This document shows positions 9,552 to 22,386 of a DNA stretch of 64,000 nucleotides, one piece after another. The stretch is taken from contig MARA01000001.1 of assembly GCA_001792895.1 (NCBI GenBank), forward strand, positions 2,294,001 to 2,358,000, given 5' to 3'. This DNA comes from Lentinus brumalis (lineage: Eukaryota; Basidiomycota; Agaricomycetes; Polyporales; Polyporaceae). The notes beneath the pieces were generated by a model. The model was not told the DNA's origin and made no database searches. It saw only the letters and a list, made by a program, of their open reading frames with translations. Within the stretch, counting starts at the first letter, position 1, and each line of letters begins with the position of its first letter. Made by a program: the position numbers and the translations under genes.

Positions 9552-12500
9552 AATTGAGGAGGGACAAGCCCATCAGAGAACTGTTGAAAGAACATCCCAA
9601 CGAGAAGATGTCGCGCTACGCCCAGCGCTCCGCCATGCATGTGTGCAGAAGCAAGGGGCGGAGTTTAATCAAGATGTCCGGCGAACGCAGCAGGCAAGAG
9701 CTTTCCCAAAACGGTACGGACCTTCAGATTTATGCCACGTATCCAGTCATGTTCCCAGGCATAGTAGAAGCTCTACTATTCGTTGCGTGAAGCTTACGAC
9801 AGACCACGAACAGCTAGCCTACCCGTACTCCCCCGCTCTCCCCGCGCGAGGGAACCATCAACCCATCCGCCTAGCACGACGACTATCCTTCCGCTCAGCA
9901 CGACAACTTCCCTTCAGACCCCACGGCCTGATGCCTGCAGCCGCTCCTGGACCACGGTCGTGGCTCACCAAACGTCCGTACTCCCTCAGCCTTGTCCTAC
10001 TCAGCGGTGAAGGTCTGGGAAGAACGCGTAGTCTCCAGCTCGAGCAACGAGCTCACCTGTCGCGGTAAGCTTCGCGGTTTCAGTTCTGCTTCCAGACCCG
10101 GGGCCTGGACTTACTTTGGGTCGGCGTTGAACAGCGCACGTCAAGACACCTGCAGTGATGTGTTCTGGACATCCTCCCGGGCAGAAACGATGCGTTCAAG
10201 CGCGTCCAGACGATCCTCGCCCTCGAGCTCCAAGTCAGCAGAGAAAGAGGTACGTGTCGCGACGCGTATTTGCGATTGCATGTACGCCGACTGACCTTCC
10301 GCTTCGCAGAACTACCCCGCAGCCAAATTCGAGACCGCGAGCGTCGATGGATCCGGTTCCAGATGGAGGGGCAAGACGCAGCGGTCGTTGTGGGCTGACT
10401 AGGGTACGTACCTTCATGTTGTACTGTTCACTTTCGCTACATGTTAGCTCACAGTACTTGCTTCAGCGTGCTTACCCGGCACTTCTCTCTCGCTCGACGT
10501 CTTCACTGGCGTGGTCGCGGGCCGCGGAGGAAGAGCTGGCAGATGCTGCGTGTTCCACGAGAGGCAGGATACCGTAGTCGATCTGCATCCTTCAAGTTCG
10601 TGAACCTTCCACCGCTATAGCATAGCAGCAACCGGCCTAGACGGCCTCAGGACCTGTCCAAGTCCGCGTTCAAGGTGTGTAGATGTACCCGACGTCGGAA
10701 AGTCGCTCGTTACTTACACGATGCGGCGCAGCTACGACGTCTCCGCAGTGCTTACCGCGTCCACGCCGTGATTCCCAAGCAGCATCCAAGCGTTTGCCGC
10801 CGCGGCAGTTCCCAGCAGGCATACGTCCATAGAGAACTCGCAGAAGAGCAGGGAGTCCGTGTGTAGCGCAGTGAGCAGTCCAAGCACGAAGGACACGACG
10901 AGCGAAGGTAAGCTCGACGCGGCGACTTGCCTCTTTCGGAGACATGACGTCACGCGTCGCGGGATCTTGACAGCGAAGCGCGTACTGACCTTTCTCTTCA
11001 GACTTCCAGGACGCGCCTTCCCCAGCAAGACAGCAGTCCCCAGAGACGAGCGAAGAGACTAGCAGGAGCGAGCGACAGCAGCGACCGTTCTGGCCGCCTG
11101 CAATGTCCCTCGGAGACTCGGAGTTCCCTGGTACGTACCTCTGCTCCCCGTCGTCGCGCGACGCAGACTCACCTGAACATCATCTTGCAGCGTGACGCGT
11201 CTCGAGTCCGACGGCAGCAGCGTGTAGGCTGCCGGACTACCTGGGCTGGGGCTGAACAGGAGAGAGGTACGTACCGGCTTGCTTGTTCAATCTCGTAACT
11301 TCCAACTGACCTGAGTATCTGGCATTGCAGGCTGCAGCTAGTCGTGGCCGTGGCAGCGAGGCGGCTATATTGCTCGCATGTGCCTTCAACAGCGGCGAAG
11401 GACGAAGGATGAGGGAACGCAGAGGCCTGGCGGCGGCGGGATGGTGGTGGTTGCGGAGAGAAGACGCGACGCGGTTCTGGTCGACGGCGAATCGCGCCGA
11501 TCTTGGCAAGCGCCCGGAGCGCGATGAGAACGCGGCGTGAGCCGCAGCTCTGTAGTGCTCGCTCGTGACACACAAATTCGTAAGTGGATCATTTGGACTG
11601 ACTCCGATGGTTTGCAGTCGCTAATGCGGGGTTACAGGACGATGCTATCAGCGTGAGCCGGCTGGAGCAGCTGGGCAGGGCCTCAGTCCTGCCGTCTTGC
11701 ATAGAGACCGCAGATCTGCAGGTGAGTACCACCAGCCCCTCTGGAGGTGCGCGCCGGGCGTTGTGAGCTGACCGGGCTTCTTATGCAGCTGTTCGGCTAG
11801 TATGGAAGGCCCTCGGGCATCCGGCAGCGGGTGAGCATGGTGGCAGGCCGGACGGTCTTGAAGCTTGAAGGCACAGCCGCGTGCGGCCTGAAGAGTAAGT
11901 CATTCTCCTTGATCTACACAGTCTGACGTTGTACTCGCTCCCATTCGTTTTTGCAGCCGCTCCAGGCTCGCTGGTCGAGCAGCCCGGCCGCCATCTCGTT
12001 CTGTCCTCAAGGCAAGACGTTTCCGGCAGCGGGTTGACGGCTACGCACCACTGGTGCTCCTTATGTCGCCGCTGTCAGAAGACGGCATCAGTACGTTCGT
12101 TCTGCGCTGGCAGACGAAGGCTTCGGTGAGTATTACAAGCTGTCTTGTCTGTGCTTGGACTAACTAACCATCGTCTCCTGGCAGATATTGTGCTCAACTC
12201 GAAGGCCAGCAACGCGTCGTCATCTAGGCCAGGAACAGGTGAGCGAGTCCGTTGCTCTCGCCGTGCTGATGTTGTAGTCTTCTCGTAGAGCTGTTGGCCG
12301 GCGTCGACTCGCGCAAGACCGCGAGTCTGCTGCACCGCCCGACTAACGTCGCTTTCAGGGACTTTCCGGCAGCAGCATCGCGTCGCGGCGACGCTGCTGG
12401 CCTCGGAAGCACTGCCGGCGCATTCCGAGATGGCTTCTCCGAGGATCACGGTGAGTACTCAGAAGCTGCTGTTCGCGGCTAGTTCGCTGGCTGACTGCTT

Positions 12501-13000
12501 CTCGAAGGGACAGTGTTGTGCGCATCTGGGCGACCAATCCGCCCGGCGGGTTTGACGCGAGTCTGCGGAGGCTGCAGCACGACCGGCGAGAGCTCGTGCG
12601 GCCGTTCTGGCATCGCCCGGGGAGCTCAGCACGCCGCCGAGGCGAGCATGTTGTCGGCCGCCGTTGACTCGGGCATGACGAGTACGTGGCCGACGCTCTG
12701 GGAGCTTCCCGGCAGCGTATGCACCGGCGGTGTCGCGTCCCGGCCACGCTGCTGGGCTCGACAGGGCTGCGGGCGCAACCTGGGGTTCTCGGTGAGTACA
12801 CGACGCTGTCCGGCTGCGTTCCTGGCTTACCGCATCTCGCAGGAATCCTCTGGCAGGGCTCGTATGCGTCTGCGCGGCCCAGTTCTGCTGCGGACGCGGA
12901 CAGAGCGCGGATTGCCGGGAGGTGGTGAGGCGGCAGGACGGGGATCTTGGACGGAGAGAATTCGCCGCGGCGGCGGGCGGCGGGCATTACGTAGTCTGTA
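9552..13000 (+). other. Locus W (U1): multi-intron plus-strand gene, frames broken
   Basis: Thirteen convincing introns: 10065-10134, 10250-10309, 10404-10466, 10908-11001, 11131-11190, 11267-11330, 11580-11617, 11722-11788, 11895-11956, 12126-12184 (branch ACTAAC), 12239-12288, 12451-12507 and 12792-12842. Exon-like peptides: KPIRELLKEHPNEKMSRYAQ (first block), NAGLQDDAISVSRLEQLG (11618-11721), SMVAGRTVLKLEGTAACGLK (11789-11894), ALADEGFDIVLNSKASNASS (across the intron at 12126) and, in U5, LAGLVRVCA then SSAAD at the end. The last four weakly resemble short-chain dehydrogenase/reductase motifs (NAG, the serine region, the segment after the first Rossmann helix, the C-terminal AGLV..G), but order and frame imply two damaged copies or chance. 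In-frame stops occur (TAG in the 11789 exon). Confidence 0.4.
10570..10893 (+). other. 324-bp optional segment of locus W (U1)
   Basis: Present in U1, U2 (23404-23727) and U4 (48729-49043) and absent from U3 and U5. Both ends share the 4-mer AGGA, of which one copy remains in the units without the segment. It contains no recognisable mobile-element ends. Confidence 0.7.
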
Positions 13001-13515
13001 GCGTACCTGTCGGTAGCCGTAGACGCAATGGAGAGATTTCCAGGACGTCGAGACGTGCCGCCTGAGATCTGAGAACGCAGCAGGCGTCGATGCGATCGAG
13101 GAAGGGAGAGGTACCGAGAACCGAGCACCCGAGCACCCGAGATGACGCGACCAAGACGAGAAGGGCAAGCCGCAGGACGCCCGGGGAAAACAGACAGACA
13201 TACGGGCGACATACGCGGCCAGAAAAAAGCAATTTCTGGGACCTGTGTACACGACCCCTGCGGCATCCGAGCCCAGCCCACCGCCCTGCCGGCGCGCACC
13301 CCCCGTCCAGTATACTGCCCCCCGTGTGTCCTAACGAACCGTTTGTTTCTCTGGCAGCCTCTCTCGCTCGCCCGAACGGGCATGGCCAGATCGCCGCCAG
13401 ATCGCGCGCGTCGTGCGTCGTGGCTTCGCGGTCTTCTTGCGTCGTTCGCGAACGTCGAAGTGCACTCAGCTGCATCGCCACACGCGTATCGGGCATCGGG
13501 TATCGCATACGCAGC
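13001..13515. other. Unit tail/seam region (U1), no supported gene
   Basis: Non-coding-looking DNA between locus W and the next unit. It contains short inverted repeats conserved among units: CCAGAAA with TTTCTGG (13219-13239) and the palindrome CAGTATACTG (13308-13317). Long ORFs here run antisense through the ENT3 tail in wrong frames and are not supported. The corresponding regions of U2-U5 are alike, except for a replaced stretch in U3 near 38390-38490. Confidence 0.5.
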
Positions 13516-13532
13516 GTCGGTACCTCGTCCAT

Positions 13533-13578
13533 ACAGCAGACTACAGACGACAGCAGACAACAGACGACAGCAGACCGA
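13533..13578. repeat. CAG-rich minisatellite at unit seam
   Basis: Imperfect copies of a CAGACGACAG-like word just inside U2. Also in U3, U4 and (shortened) U5. In U1 the same place (about 677-694) has only CATACAGCAGACCGAG, so the expansion is missing at the array edge. Confidence 0.65.
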
Positions 13579-13655
13579 GAAAACAGAACCGGGACCTCTA
13601 TCTCCAAACACACGATACATAGCAAATCGGACCCGAGCATCTCTCCGTGAATCTT

Positions 13656-15631
13656 TCAAAAGAGCAGGTCGTCCAACCCGTTTCCGGACGAAGCAGGGGG
13701 TGCGGCACTGGAGGCCGCAGGCGTACTCGAGAACGACCCAAAGCCAGCACCTGCGGGAGGCCTGGTCCCTCCCCAAATGTTCGCCTGCGCCTTTTCCTTC
13801 TCCAGATCCTTGATGCTCTTCTGCTGCGAGGCACCAGCGCCACCCACAGGCTTGCTCGCAGACCCGAGGGACATGGACCACAAGTCGTCGAAGCTCGCCG
13901 CCGGCTTCTGCTGCTGCTGCGAACCGACGCCTGGTGATGTCGTCGTCGCACGCGGTGGTGGGGACGTCGGCGACATGACCGCCTGATTGGGGACGAGAGG
14001 CACACCCATCGGCGGGGGACTAGCCATCATCGGACGCATCATGTTCTGCATCGGGTTCTGAACCGGCGCAGCGGGAGGCGAGATGTACGCTGGCCTAGCT
14101 GGGGCCGCCGCCGCGCTGGTAGAGAGCATGTTGAAGAGACTGTTGTTCGTCGACTGCCCTGGCGCCTGCGGTTGGTATGCAGGGGGAGAGAGCGGCGCAG
14201 CGGGCTGAGCAGCCAGCGGGGGCGGCAGGGCAGTGGGTATCGCGGAAGCACCAAAGAAGGCATTGGAAGCAGGCGCAGCAGACGGCGGCGCGCTTTGGAA
14301 GTCGTCGAAGTCATCGTCACCGCCTAGCAAATGTCAGTCATGAAGGTGAGGGATCATCAGCGGGACGTACCTGCTTGCAGCGACTGTGAACCAAGTACCG
14401 GAAGCGCCTTCTCCGCGGCGACGGGAACAGCAGATGCACCGCGAAGTCGTCATCATCCATGCCCAAGAGGTCGATCTCTGGCTGTTTCGCCTTGGGCGGT
14501 TCCGGGGCAGCAGTCGGAAGAGTCGATGACCGCTGAGGATTCGAGGTACGCGCGGAACTGTGCCCGCGACGGAGTTGGAACGGCGGGTCGAGACGATGTC
14601 ATCGTCGCCCGCATCGTACTCCTGGAAGTTCCTCCTCGAGCTGGATCCGCTCCGCGCCGCCGCTCCCAGACCCGCCATAGCTGTCGTATTCTTGCGCAAG
14701 TTCAAATCGAGTTGGGATCATAGCAACGGACGTACTCACCACCGCGACCGCTGTAGCTCCCACTAACGTAGCTCCCACCACCCCCATAGCTGCCGCTTCC
14801 GCCATTCCGAGGCTGACACTCGAAGCCTCCGTAACGACCGCCGCCGTAGCTGAAACGCATGGCATCGTTGCCAGTGCCGATGTACTTGTGCTTGTTGTTC
14901 TTCGCCTTGCGGCGCTCGGTTCGGATTTTCTCTCGCGCCCAAGAGGTCCACGAGCTCCTTCGACCTGTTCCGTACTACAAGAACGGTCAGCAGTCAGTCA
15001 AGTAAATTACCAGAAGAATTGGTACGTACCGTTTATGCCCTGATCCTTGCCCTTCTCATCCACATAGTAGAAGTTCCTGAACATCTTGATGGTGCCAATG
15101 TGGAAGTGTGCATCGTCCGCAACGCGCTCGCTACCGTTCTTCACCAGGTACTCGAGCGGTTGCAGTGCCTACGTATGGGGTCAGGACTAGATGTGAGTGA
15201 GACTGTGCGTCACCTTGTAGATCTGTCGCACTGACGCGCCTCCTTCCCATGCACCGAGCGTAGTTAGCAGGCATGATCGCGTTGAAGTTCTGGCCGTGCT
15301 CTGTCAGATAGAGCAGCATGCGATCAACGTAACGAGTACTCACAAGTTGAAGTCCCTTGGGCAATATCTTGCATCAACGTCGAGCTCGCCCCCCTGCGCG
15401 ACAGCATCCTCCATCGACGCAAGTTGGCAGCAAGACATACCGAGGCTCGTCATTGTGCGTCCCGCACCTTCGCTTCATCTCGCTGACGTTGAAGACGACA
15501 TTCTTGGCCTGCGGAAGCGTCGGTGGTGCGTTCCAATTCATGCGAGGTGACACGCACCTGGTTGTACACCGACTTGACGCCGTACATGGTGATCTGCGAG
15601 CGCGCATCCGGAGAGAGCCGATGCGGTCCAT
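13656..15631 (-). pseudogene. ENT3-like epsin, unit U2, heavily frameshifted
   Basis: Same eight-exon layout as the U1 copy. The last exon (13656-14323, 668 nt) is intact and ends in LDDLLF, with one tail difference from U1 (SSTPAA in place of SGAPAA). It shares the exon 1, 2 and 4 lesions of U1 and adds many more small deletions. Examples are in exon 7 near 14440, 14560 and 14651, in exon 6 near 14807-14823 and 14935, in exon 3 near 15352 and in exon 2 near 15456. Almost all extra differences from U1 are 1-3 nt losses in GC runs. No reading frame crosses the ENTH domain. Confidence 0.88.
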
Positions 15632-15794
15632 GGCGGGCGATGACGTGGATGGGCGACGAGGTGGTGGCGTGGTCAACGCTGATGACGGCGTCGGCGGTGT
15701 CTCCAGGTGTCGTCCAGCGCAGGTCAACACTCGCTCGAAGTCCGTCCTCCCTTCGACGCACAAGCGCCCCGATCCCGCGCCGTGTTCAAGAGCT

Positions 15795-18700
15795 CCCATT
15801 GGCTGCCGCCTCTCGACGTTCTCCCTCGCCATCGCTGCACGACCGTCCTCCGCCCTGCTTCACGCACTCGAACACGCACGCTCAGGTCTCTCCCAGGTGC
15901 GCACTCTTCGTCTCTGCGCTCCTCCAGCCACGCTCTCGCCGCCGTCTTCGACTCCGTCCCTCCACGTCCTTCGCTCCGTCGCGCTCTGCAACACACACGC
16001 GCGCAGCACGACTGCCCATGCGTGGGCTCTAGCCGGTAGAGGACGCAGTAGATGGCATGTAGAACTTGTCGTAAGCACTTGATATAACAATCTATGACCC
16101 TCGTGCGACGCGAGTCTTGCGTCAGACCGTACCCCTCGCTCTGTGTCGCGGCACGCGGTACGTCTGTTCATTCGAGACCCCGATCCATCCGTCGTCCGTC
16201 AACACCGCGCATCTTGTCAAGGTACGTCCCCATTCCACGAGACATCCTACCAAACACAGTGCTGACAATGGTCTTGACTAGCTGAAGCTGTTTCCGCGCG
16301 CATCGCGCACTTCGTGTCCCAGCACGCACAGAACTCCGGCTTCCACCGTCGCGCGTGTCAACGAAACGCCTCGTCAACACGTCTGGAGACTCCCACAGGA
16401 CCCCTGCGAACCTCTTACACGCGCCAGAACGCGCCCCGAACCCTTGTCCGTCCGCCGCGACGCGTTTTCTCCCGCGCCGCGACAAACTCGCCCGCCACGT
16501 CCGCGCATACAGTCGCATGCATGCGCGACATGCCTCATTCGATAGCGGCACGTTGCGCGCACCGGACGATGTCCGTGTCGTGCAAAACGGTCCAGGGTAC
16601 GTCGCGCTACCCTCGAATTACTGCTGACCCGCGCAGAAATTCTCGGACTGCCCGCAGAACCCGAGAACCCGGGTCTAAAGAACTACTACAAGCTCCCGCG
16701 TATCTCTTCGTCCCAGGCCGAGTCGCTTTCGCGTCGATCCGGGGAGGTTGAAGTTCGCGTCAAAGTCGCCATTTCATGGCAAACTCGGACGCGACCTCGA
16801 CTTCCCACCACCGCAAGCTCACCCTGTCCCTTCGACGACCCAACACGCTCTCTCTACACACAAACGACCCCCTATCTACGTCTGGAACGCCCGGCGCTAG
16901 CCTTGCCGACGTCGTCAACATGCTCGTCCCTCGGCCAACTGCCGCACACTCGACCCGCCGTATCTCGCCGAGCCCGGCCGCTATCGCTTCCAATCAAGCT
17001 GCGTCAGCTACCGCTGGACGGCACGCATCGAGCCAGCCCCCAGAGCGGTACGGGCAGGTCGAGAAATCGCACTTTTGTGCGATTTCATTGCATTCTTCCC
17101 GCCGCCCGATCTCGCCGCCTCTCCCGCACGTCCATCGCCTCCGGACGGCCGGCAGACACTTCAAGCGTGTTACCGTGACTCTCAAGCACCCGTACGCCAC
17201 GCTACGCGCCGCCCCGACGCGTTCTGAAGACCGTCGTCACCGCGGCCAGCGGCCAAGCCGCCCACGCGATCGGGCATATCTTCCCCAGACCCCGACCAAT
17301 CGCCGTCAAACCAGGGGCGGCAGAGCGCACTGAACTGCTCGCATCGAACGCGCCCTCTTGCGTCGCTCCGGGCGGGTCCAGAAATCGCCCGAAAGTGCGA
17401 TTTCATTGCACTTTCGCCGCCGGGCACTCTCGTCGACTCTCCCGCCAACGCCCCGCGTCGGGACGGCCGGCGAACGCTTCACCCGTCACACAAGTCCTCG
17501 AGACTGTGTACGCCACATTACGCACCGCCAGGACGAGTTCTGAATTCTCGTCGTCGGCGCAGCCAGCGGCCGAGCCCGCCCACGCGAACCGCCATAAGTC
17601 CCCAATATCCGCCCGGTCGCCGTCAAACAGGGGACGTCAGACTGCACTGAACACACCGCATCCAACCAGCCCCTCTCGCGTCGATCCGGGCGGGTTAAGA
17701 AATCGGTCGAAAGTGCGATTTCATTGCACTTCCGCCGCCCGGCCGATCTCGTCGACTCTCCCGCGTGCGCTCCATGTCCGGACGGCCGCCGAACACGTCA
17801 AGCGTGTCGTCAAGGTCCTCAAGACCGTGTACGCTCACACTGCGCACCGCCCGGACGAGTTCTCAAATCTCGTCGTGCTCACGGCCAGCTGGCTCAAGGC
17901 TGCCCGGCGCGTCACTAATCCGGCCGTATCTCCCCCGTCCCCCGCCGGATTCTGACGCGACATTGTTCCCCAGGTTACCCGAGCACGTCCGCATCGGATG
18001 CGACGTCGTTCGCGTGGATCTGAGCACGTCGCGGAATTCGTGCCCATCGCGACTTCATGGCACCCCGGACTCGACGACGCTCTCCCGGGCGGGCTCGTCC
18101 CGGCCACCGCCACACCACTTCAGCAGACGTATGTATGCCGCAGACGTCCCGGACTACCGGTCTGCGGCTCCTCAAGTCAAGATCTCAAAACCGAACTCGT
18201 CGGCCGGCCGCGCAGCTCACCAAAACATCAACTCGCGGCCCAGGCATATCAAGCCCGCCGAACATCCCGAAAGCACAAGTGGCATGCCCGGACAGTACAT
18301 CCGGTGTGTCTGCGGCCGAAGACACGGGGAAATCGGACGGCACAAGCTCGCACGAGTGGGAGCCGCGGGCAGGACGACGTCCGGCCATATCTCAACAACG
18401 CCGCGTTCCCCAGCTATGCCGTGTGACGAAACGCATGCGGCCATGCCCAGCGAGCTGGAACGCGAGCCTCCGCACACCGGAGGCGTTCTCACTGCGCCGG
18501 GCGAGCATCTCGCCGTCTCGCCGTCCGGTACGTCAGATCCGCCAGACTGTACCCCACGCTGACATCCATCCACAGCCCTGTCTCGACCAGCAGCCTCAAA
18601 CGAATTGGGCGGCCTTGCCGGCCGTGCACGACACCTCGGAACCAAACGCATCCGACTCTCGGACTCGCCGACCTCGGGAGACGACGCCAACGCCAACGCC

Positions 18701-19168
18701 CGGCGCCGGCGAATAGCACGCCACGCGGGACCTGCAGCGCGAGAAGAACCGCACCTACGCCAATGCGAAGGTCGGTGTACGAGGCCGAGGACGACGCGGG
18801 ACACGGAGACCCGGAGCACACCGCAGAGACACGGGGTGCTCCGGGCCTCCGAGATGCTGTGTCGGCCGCACAGAAGACGGGCAGCAGTCTCGAGGGCGCG
18901 GCGGACGCGCTGCGCCGTGCCGAACAGACACGGTCGCGGCGTACTGTACTTAGAGCTCAGGCCGATGTATCTAGCAAGTTAGTCAGCGCGAATATACCTC
19001 GTTATACGAGAATCCTTGTGTGCTTGGGTGGGCGGCGTGCGGCGGTCGTTGCCAGAAGAGTTGGTGCCGGATTGCAGCGTGCAGGCTTCCGGCGGACTGG
19101 TAGTCGCGCAGAGCTGCCGAGGGACGTAACGGGAGGCCGTCGGCCTCCCGGTCGGCCGCTGTGGTGAG
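15795..19168 (+). other. Locus X (U2)
   Basis: Counterpart of 2960-6333, with the same introns and repeats. It differs from U1 almost only by small deletions, including one of several bases where CAGTTGCAGCGG in U1 becomes CAGAGCGG (near 17041) and one near 18545 inside the third intron. Confidence 0.28.
16740..18150. repeat. ~320-bp repeats in locus X (U2)
   Basis: Same repeat series as in U1, shortened by single-base losses. The first palindromic block begins at 17063. Confidence 0.65.
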
Positions 19169-20585
19169 CAGTGTTCGCAGTCAGTACGGGCTCGTGCTTC
19201 AGATGAAGCAGTTCGACTTACCCCGGGCGGCGCAGTCGCAGTAAGTACTCTAAAACGCAATTTTGTGTGAACTGAAGATCTGTGCGTGGAAAGACAAAGA
19301 CAGCTTACTTTCGCGTGCACTGAGTTCGAGTTTGAAGCCTGCTAGCAAGAACACGAAGTGAATACTTCAAGATAGTCGCGCAAATGGAATTCACCGTTCA
19401 CTTACTCGCAGTCTTGCGTCTCCGCTGCGTCTACCGCAAGTTCTGCACTGGAGAGAGTACATGCATGAGTAGAAACGACTGACACAGCTGCCGAAGACTC
19501 GGATGCTCACGGGGAAGTACACCCAATCGTCGTGCAGACAAGTACAACCAGGCAAGTTCTGCGCGAGAAGGTACGTCAGTATGTGTCGAGAACAGGACAA
19601 AGTAGAGCTCGTACCTGCGTTGGCCCGCGGTTGAGCTGGGCCAGTGACTCTGTCCTTGTCGCCGAAGCGATGCGCAGAGTCTGGAGACCGGACTTGTAAC
19701 GAGCACGGTCTGGAAGAACTGCGAGACTGTCAGCACTGGCAAGAGGTCAATGTAGGTACATGATTGTACGAACCTTCGTGAGGAATACAACACGTTCAAC
19801 CTGACATGGAAACCCGGGCTGCACCGGAATATGAACGCGATAAGTACTAAGTAATTCAGTCAAAGAAGGAGTCATTGTCCTCGCCAAACTAAAGACGTGA
19901 CGTACCTGTGCGAAGCGATCTCTTCAATGCCCGCGACATATCTGCAGTCTCCTAGAGTGTGAGCAATGGTCATGAAGTTGGAAGCGCGACCCCAGCTCAC
20001 CTTGTACTTGGGTCTGCGACTCAGCACTTGTCGGGCGAACATGGTGGTATGCGGCGGCATCGGTACCTGACAGATAGACGTCTTCGTCAGTGGAAGGTCT
20101 CGCGTCAATTCGAACATAGACAAGCACGTACTCTCGAAGTAGTAAAGCCGCATGGCCGCCGAGTCGAGTCCGATTATGCGAGCATGCAGGCAGTATGCAT
20201 AACCGTCCTGCGTACGAGCTCGACTTGGTAGGCGAGTACCTGCAACGCGAATAGAATCAGAGACAGTGTAGCACAAGACAAGCTGAGGCGTACTTAACAG
20301 TAACGGGGCGGGGTAGGCTAGGGATGTGGTGTGTTCGAGATGACCGTCGAGCGATTACTAGTGTACGAGTAAACGGTTAGTACGCATGGGCATCATACAA
20401 GCATACTATTAAAACATACCTGCTGTGCGGAGTCGCTATGGACGGGGTCCTGTGAAGTCATGGATAGTCAGCACCCAGAACTTGAGCGAGAAATAAAGAC
20501 CCATACCAGCTCACCAGAGCGCGTGGTGTGTCCAAGGAAGAGCATGTAATGGTGTGTAAGAGAGGACGAGTGATGTCATGGACGC
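19165..20585 (-). other. Locus Y (U2)
   Basis: Practically identical to the U1 version, apart from single-base run-length differences (for example four Cs instead of three near 19221 and GGGGCGGGG near 20306). Confidence 0.3.
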
Positions 20586-22386
20586 ATTGATGAGAAGGGA
20601 GGGTAAACTCGGAAGTGGCAAGCACCATATGTATAGGAAGAACGAAAGATGAAGCTAAGTATTATACGGGTGTGGCAGAGCGAGTAATAAGAGCAATAGT
20701 AAGCAGCGGAGTAAGTATTCCCGCCAGGCAGTACATGAATACGTTGAGGGGAGAGAGAGAAGAAGGGGGAGGGACGCGCGACTCGGGACTTGGGCTTGCG
20801 AGGTTCTTATACTCGAGGAGTGCCGTGTTTCGCGTTCCGACGAGTCTAGCGAGTCACGTTCTGAACCTTACTGCGTTCAACAAAGTAAGGTTCAGAGCGT
20901 GACCGGGTGAACACCATCCGGGATGGGGTGAGGGTCCTTGGGAAATGGGCGGGCAGAAGTCTGTTGAGCAAATTGAGGAAGGAGTCCAGGGGGGCTAGCG
21001 GGTACTAGCCGAGGCAGAGAATGCCCGTATAGACGCCAGGGGTTTGATGGAGCTATTCTGGGCTCAGGCAGCCTTGTATTGTCGGCGGACGGAACGAGGA
21101 GGAGGAGGTCTTGCTATTAGCGAGCAAATAGCACAATTCCCCTTTTCGGGAGATTATCAAGCGTTCCGGTACCTCATGTATGTATGAGACAATACCTAGA
21201 TTGAGCGCCAAAGAGTGAAGTAGACCAGGGACACCCGGGGGTACAGCAGCAGTGGTATAACTTTCCCAACACTGCACCCGAAGGTGCAAGTATGTGAAGC
21301 AGATACTGCAATATGAAGAGTCAGTATTGCACCACTTAACATGCAGAACATATGCTACTACACCTACTCAGCTGTACTATAGACCTCTGGGTGGGTTTCC
21401 GTACTTGGTATGAGCATAGATCGATGATAGTTTACGGAGAAGCGTCGAATGGAGTTGGAGAGCGCTTACATTGCCATTTTGGGTCGCAGCTCATTTCGGG
21501 AAATCCGCCGCGCGCCGCCGGCGTTCTCTCTGCTCACTCGCTCGTCTGCACCGGCTTCTGGTATTGCGCGAGACTATCCAAAGGATAAAATGCCTGCTTT
21601 ATGACTCTAGCTGAGCTCAGTCCCCTAGGTCCTCAGCACTGGCTCGTGGAATGCCAATCTAGTGAGTAAGTACTAAGCACCATACTAAATCAAGAGCAGT
21701 TTGCTCGGTGTATAATGCTGCTACGCAGCGGACGATATATTGGTTACAAACCCATGCAGAGGTAAGACGGCGGGCTCAGTATTGACCACCCTCCATCCTC
21801 GAAAGCGGCCAGTGAAGCTGCATGAGTCACGTCAAGGCCCTGTTTCTGGCAGCGGGTCTAGATTCACCGAGATGCGTATCTTGGAATGCTGTAATAGGGA
21901 AGAGAAGTTTTCTGATGAGCGGCCGCTATGACGTGTTTGCCTGAATATTCTCTCCGTGCCTCAGTGTTCTGCTGATTCCCTCCTGGCCTCAGTTTCAGGA
22001 CAGCTGCTCCTCAGTGTACAGTCTGCAGGCATGCAACTGTCAGACGTTTGAGCACACTGTATGCTGGCATCGGCGAGCCTGTACTCAGCGACAGAAACTG
22101 TAGGTACCGCGGCATATGAGTGGCGTGGGTTCCCGATCACGACCACACGGCTTGGACCCTTACTAGGCTGCAAATATCCTCGACTTCTCTCGGTTACACA
22201 CCATTCTGCCGTCTATTCTGATAGACATTCCCATGGCTACAGCACATCCCAAAATATTATCTCGACAGACCAGACAGGGAGCCCCCAGGCGCAATGGCAG
22301 CCTGTGCTGAAGACTCACGATATGAGGGACTGATAATGTTTGCCCACTGTAAGTTGCGTTAGGATACCTCAAATAGAACATCTCAC

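Larger units (their letters stand above)
666..13515. repeat. Tandem unit U1 (12,850 bp)
   Basis: First complete unit of a head-to-tail array, bounded by the seam 10-mer GTCGGTACCT. It carries the minus-strand ENT3-like gene, locus X, locus Y, the stem-loop at 8021-8065, locus Z and locus W. Over most of its length it matches U2 with few substitutions but dozens of 1-4 nt indels. It lacks the CAG-rich minisatellite found at the left edge of U2-U5. Confidence 0.95.

Noticed and set aside
12355..13881. 508-codon minus-strand ORF across the U1/U2 seam
   Set aside because: It runs antisense to locus W and reads the ENT3 tail exon in a wrong frame. Its upstream half is broken in other units. It is a by-product of high GC.
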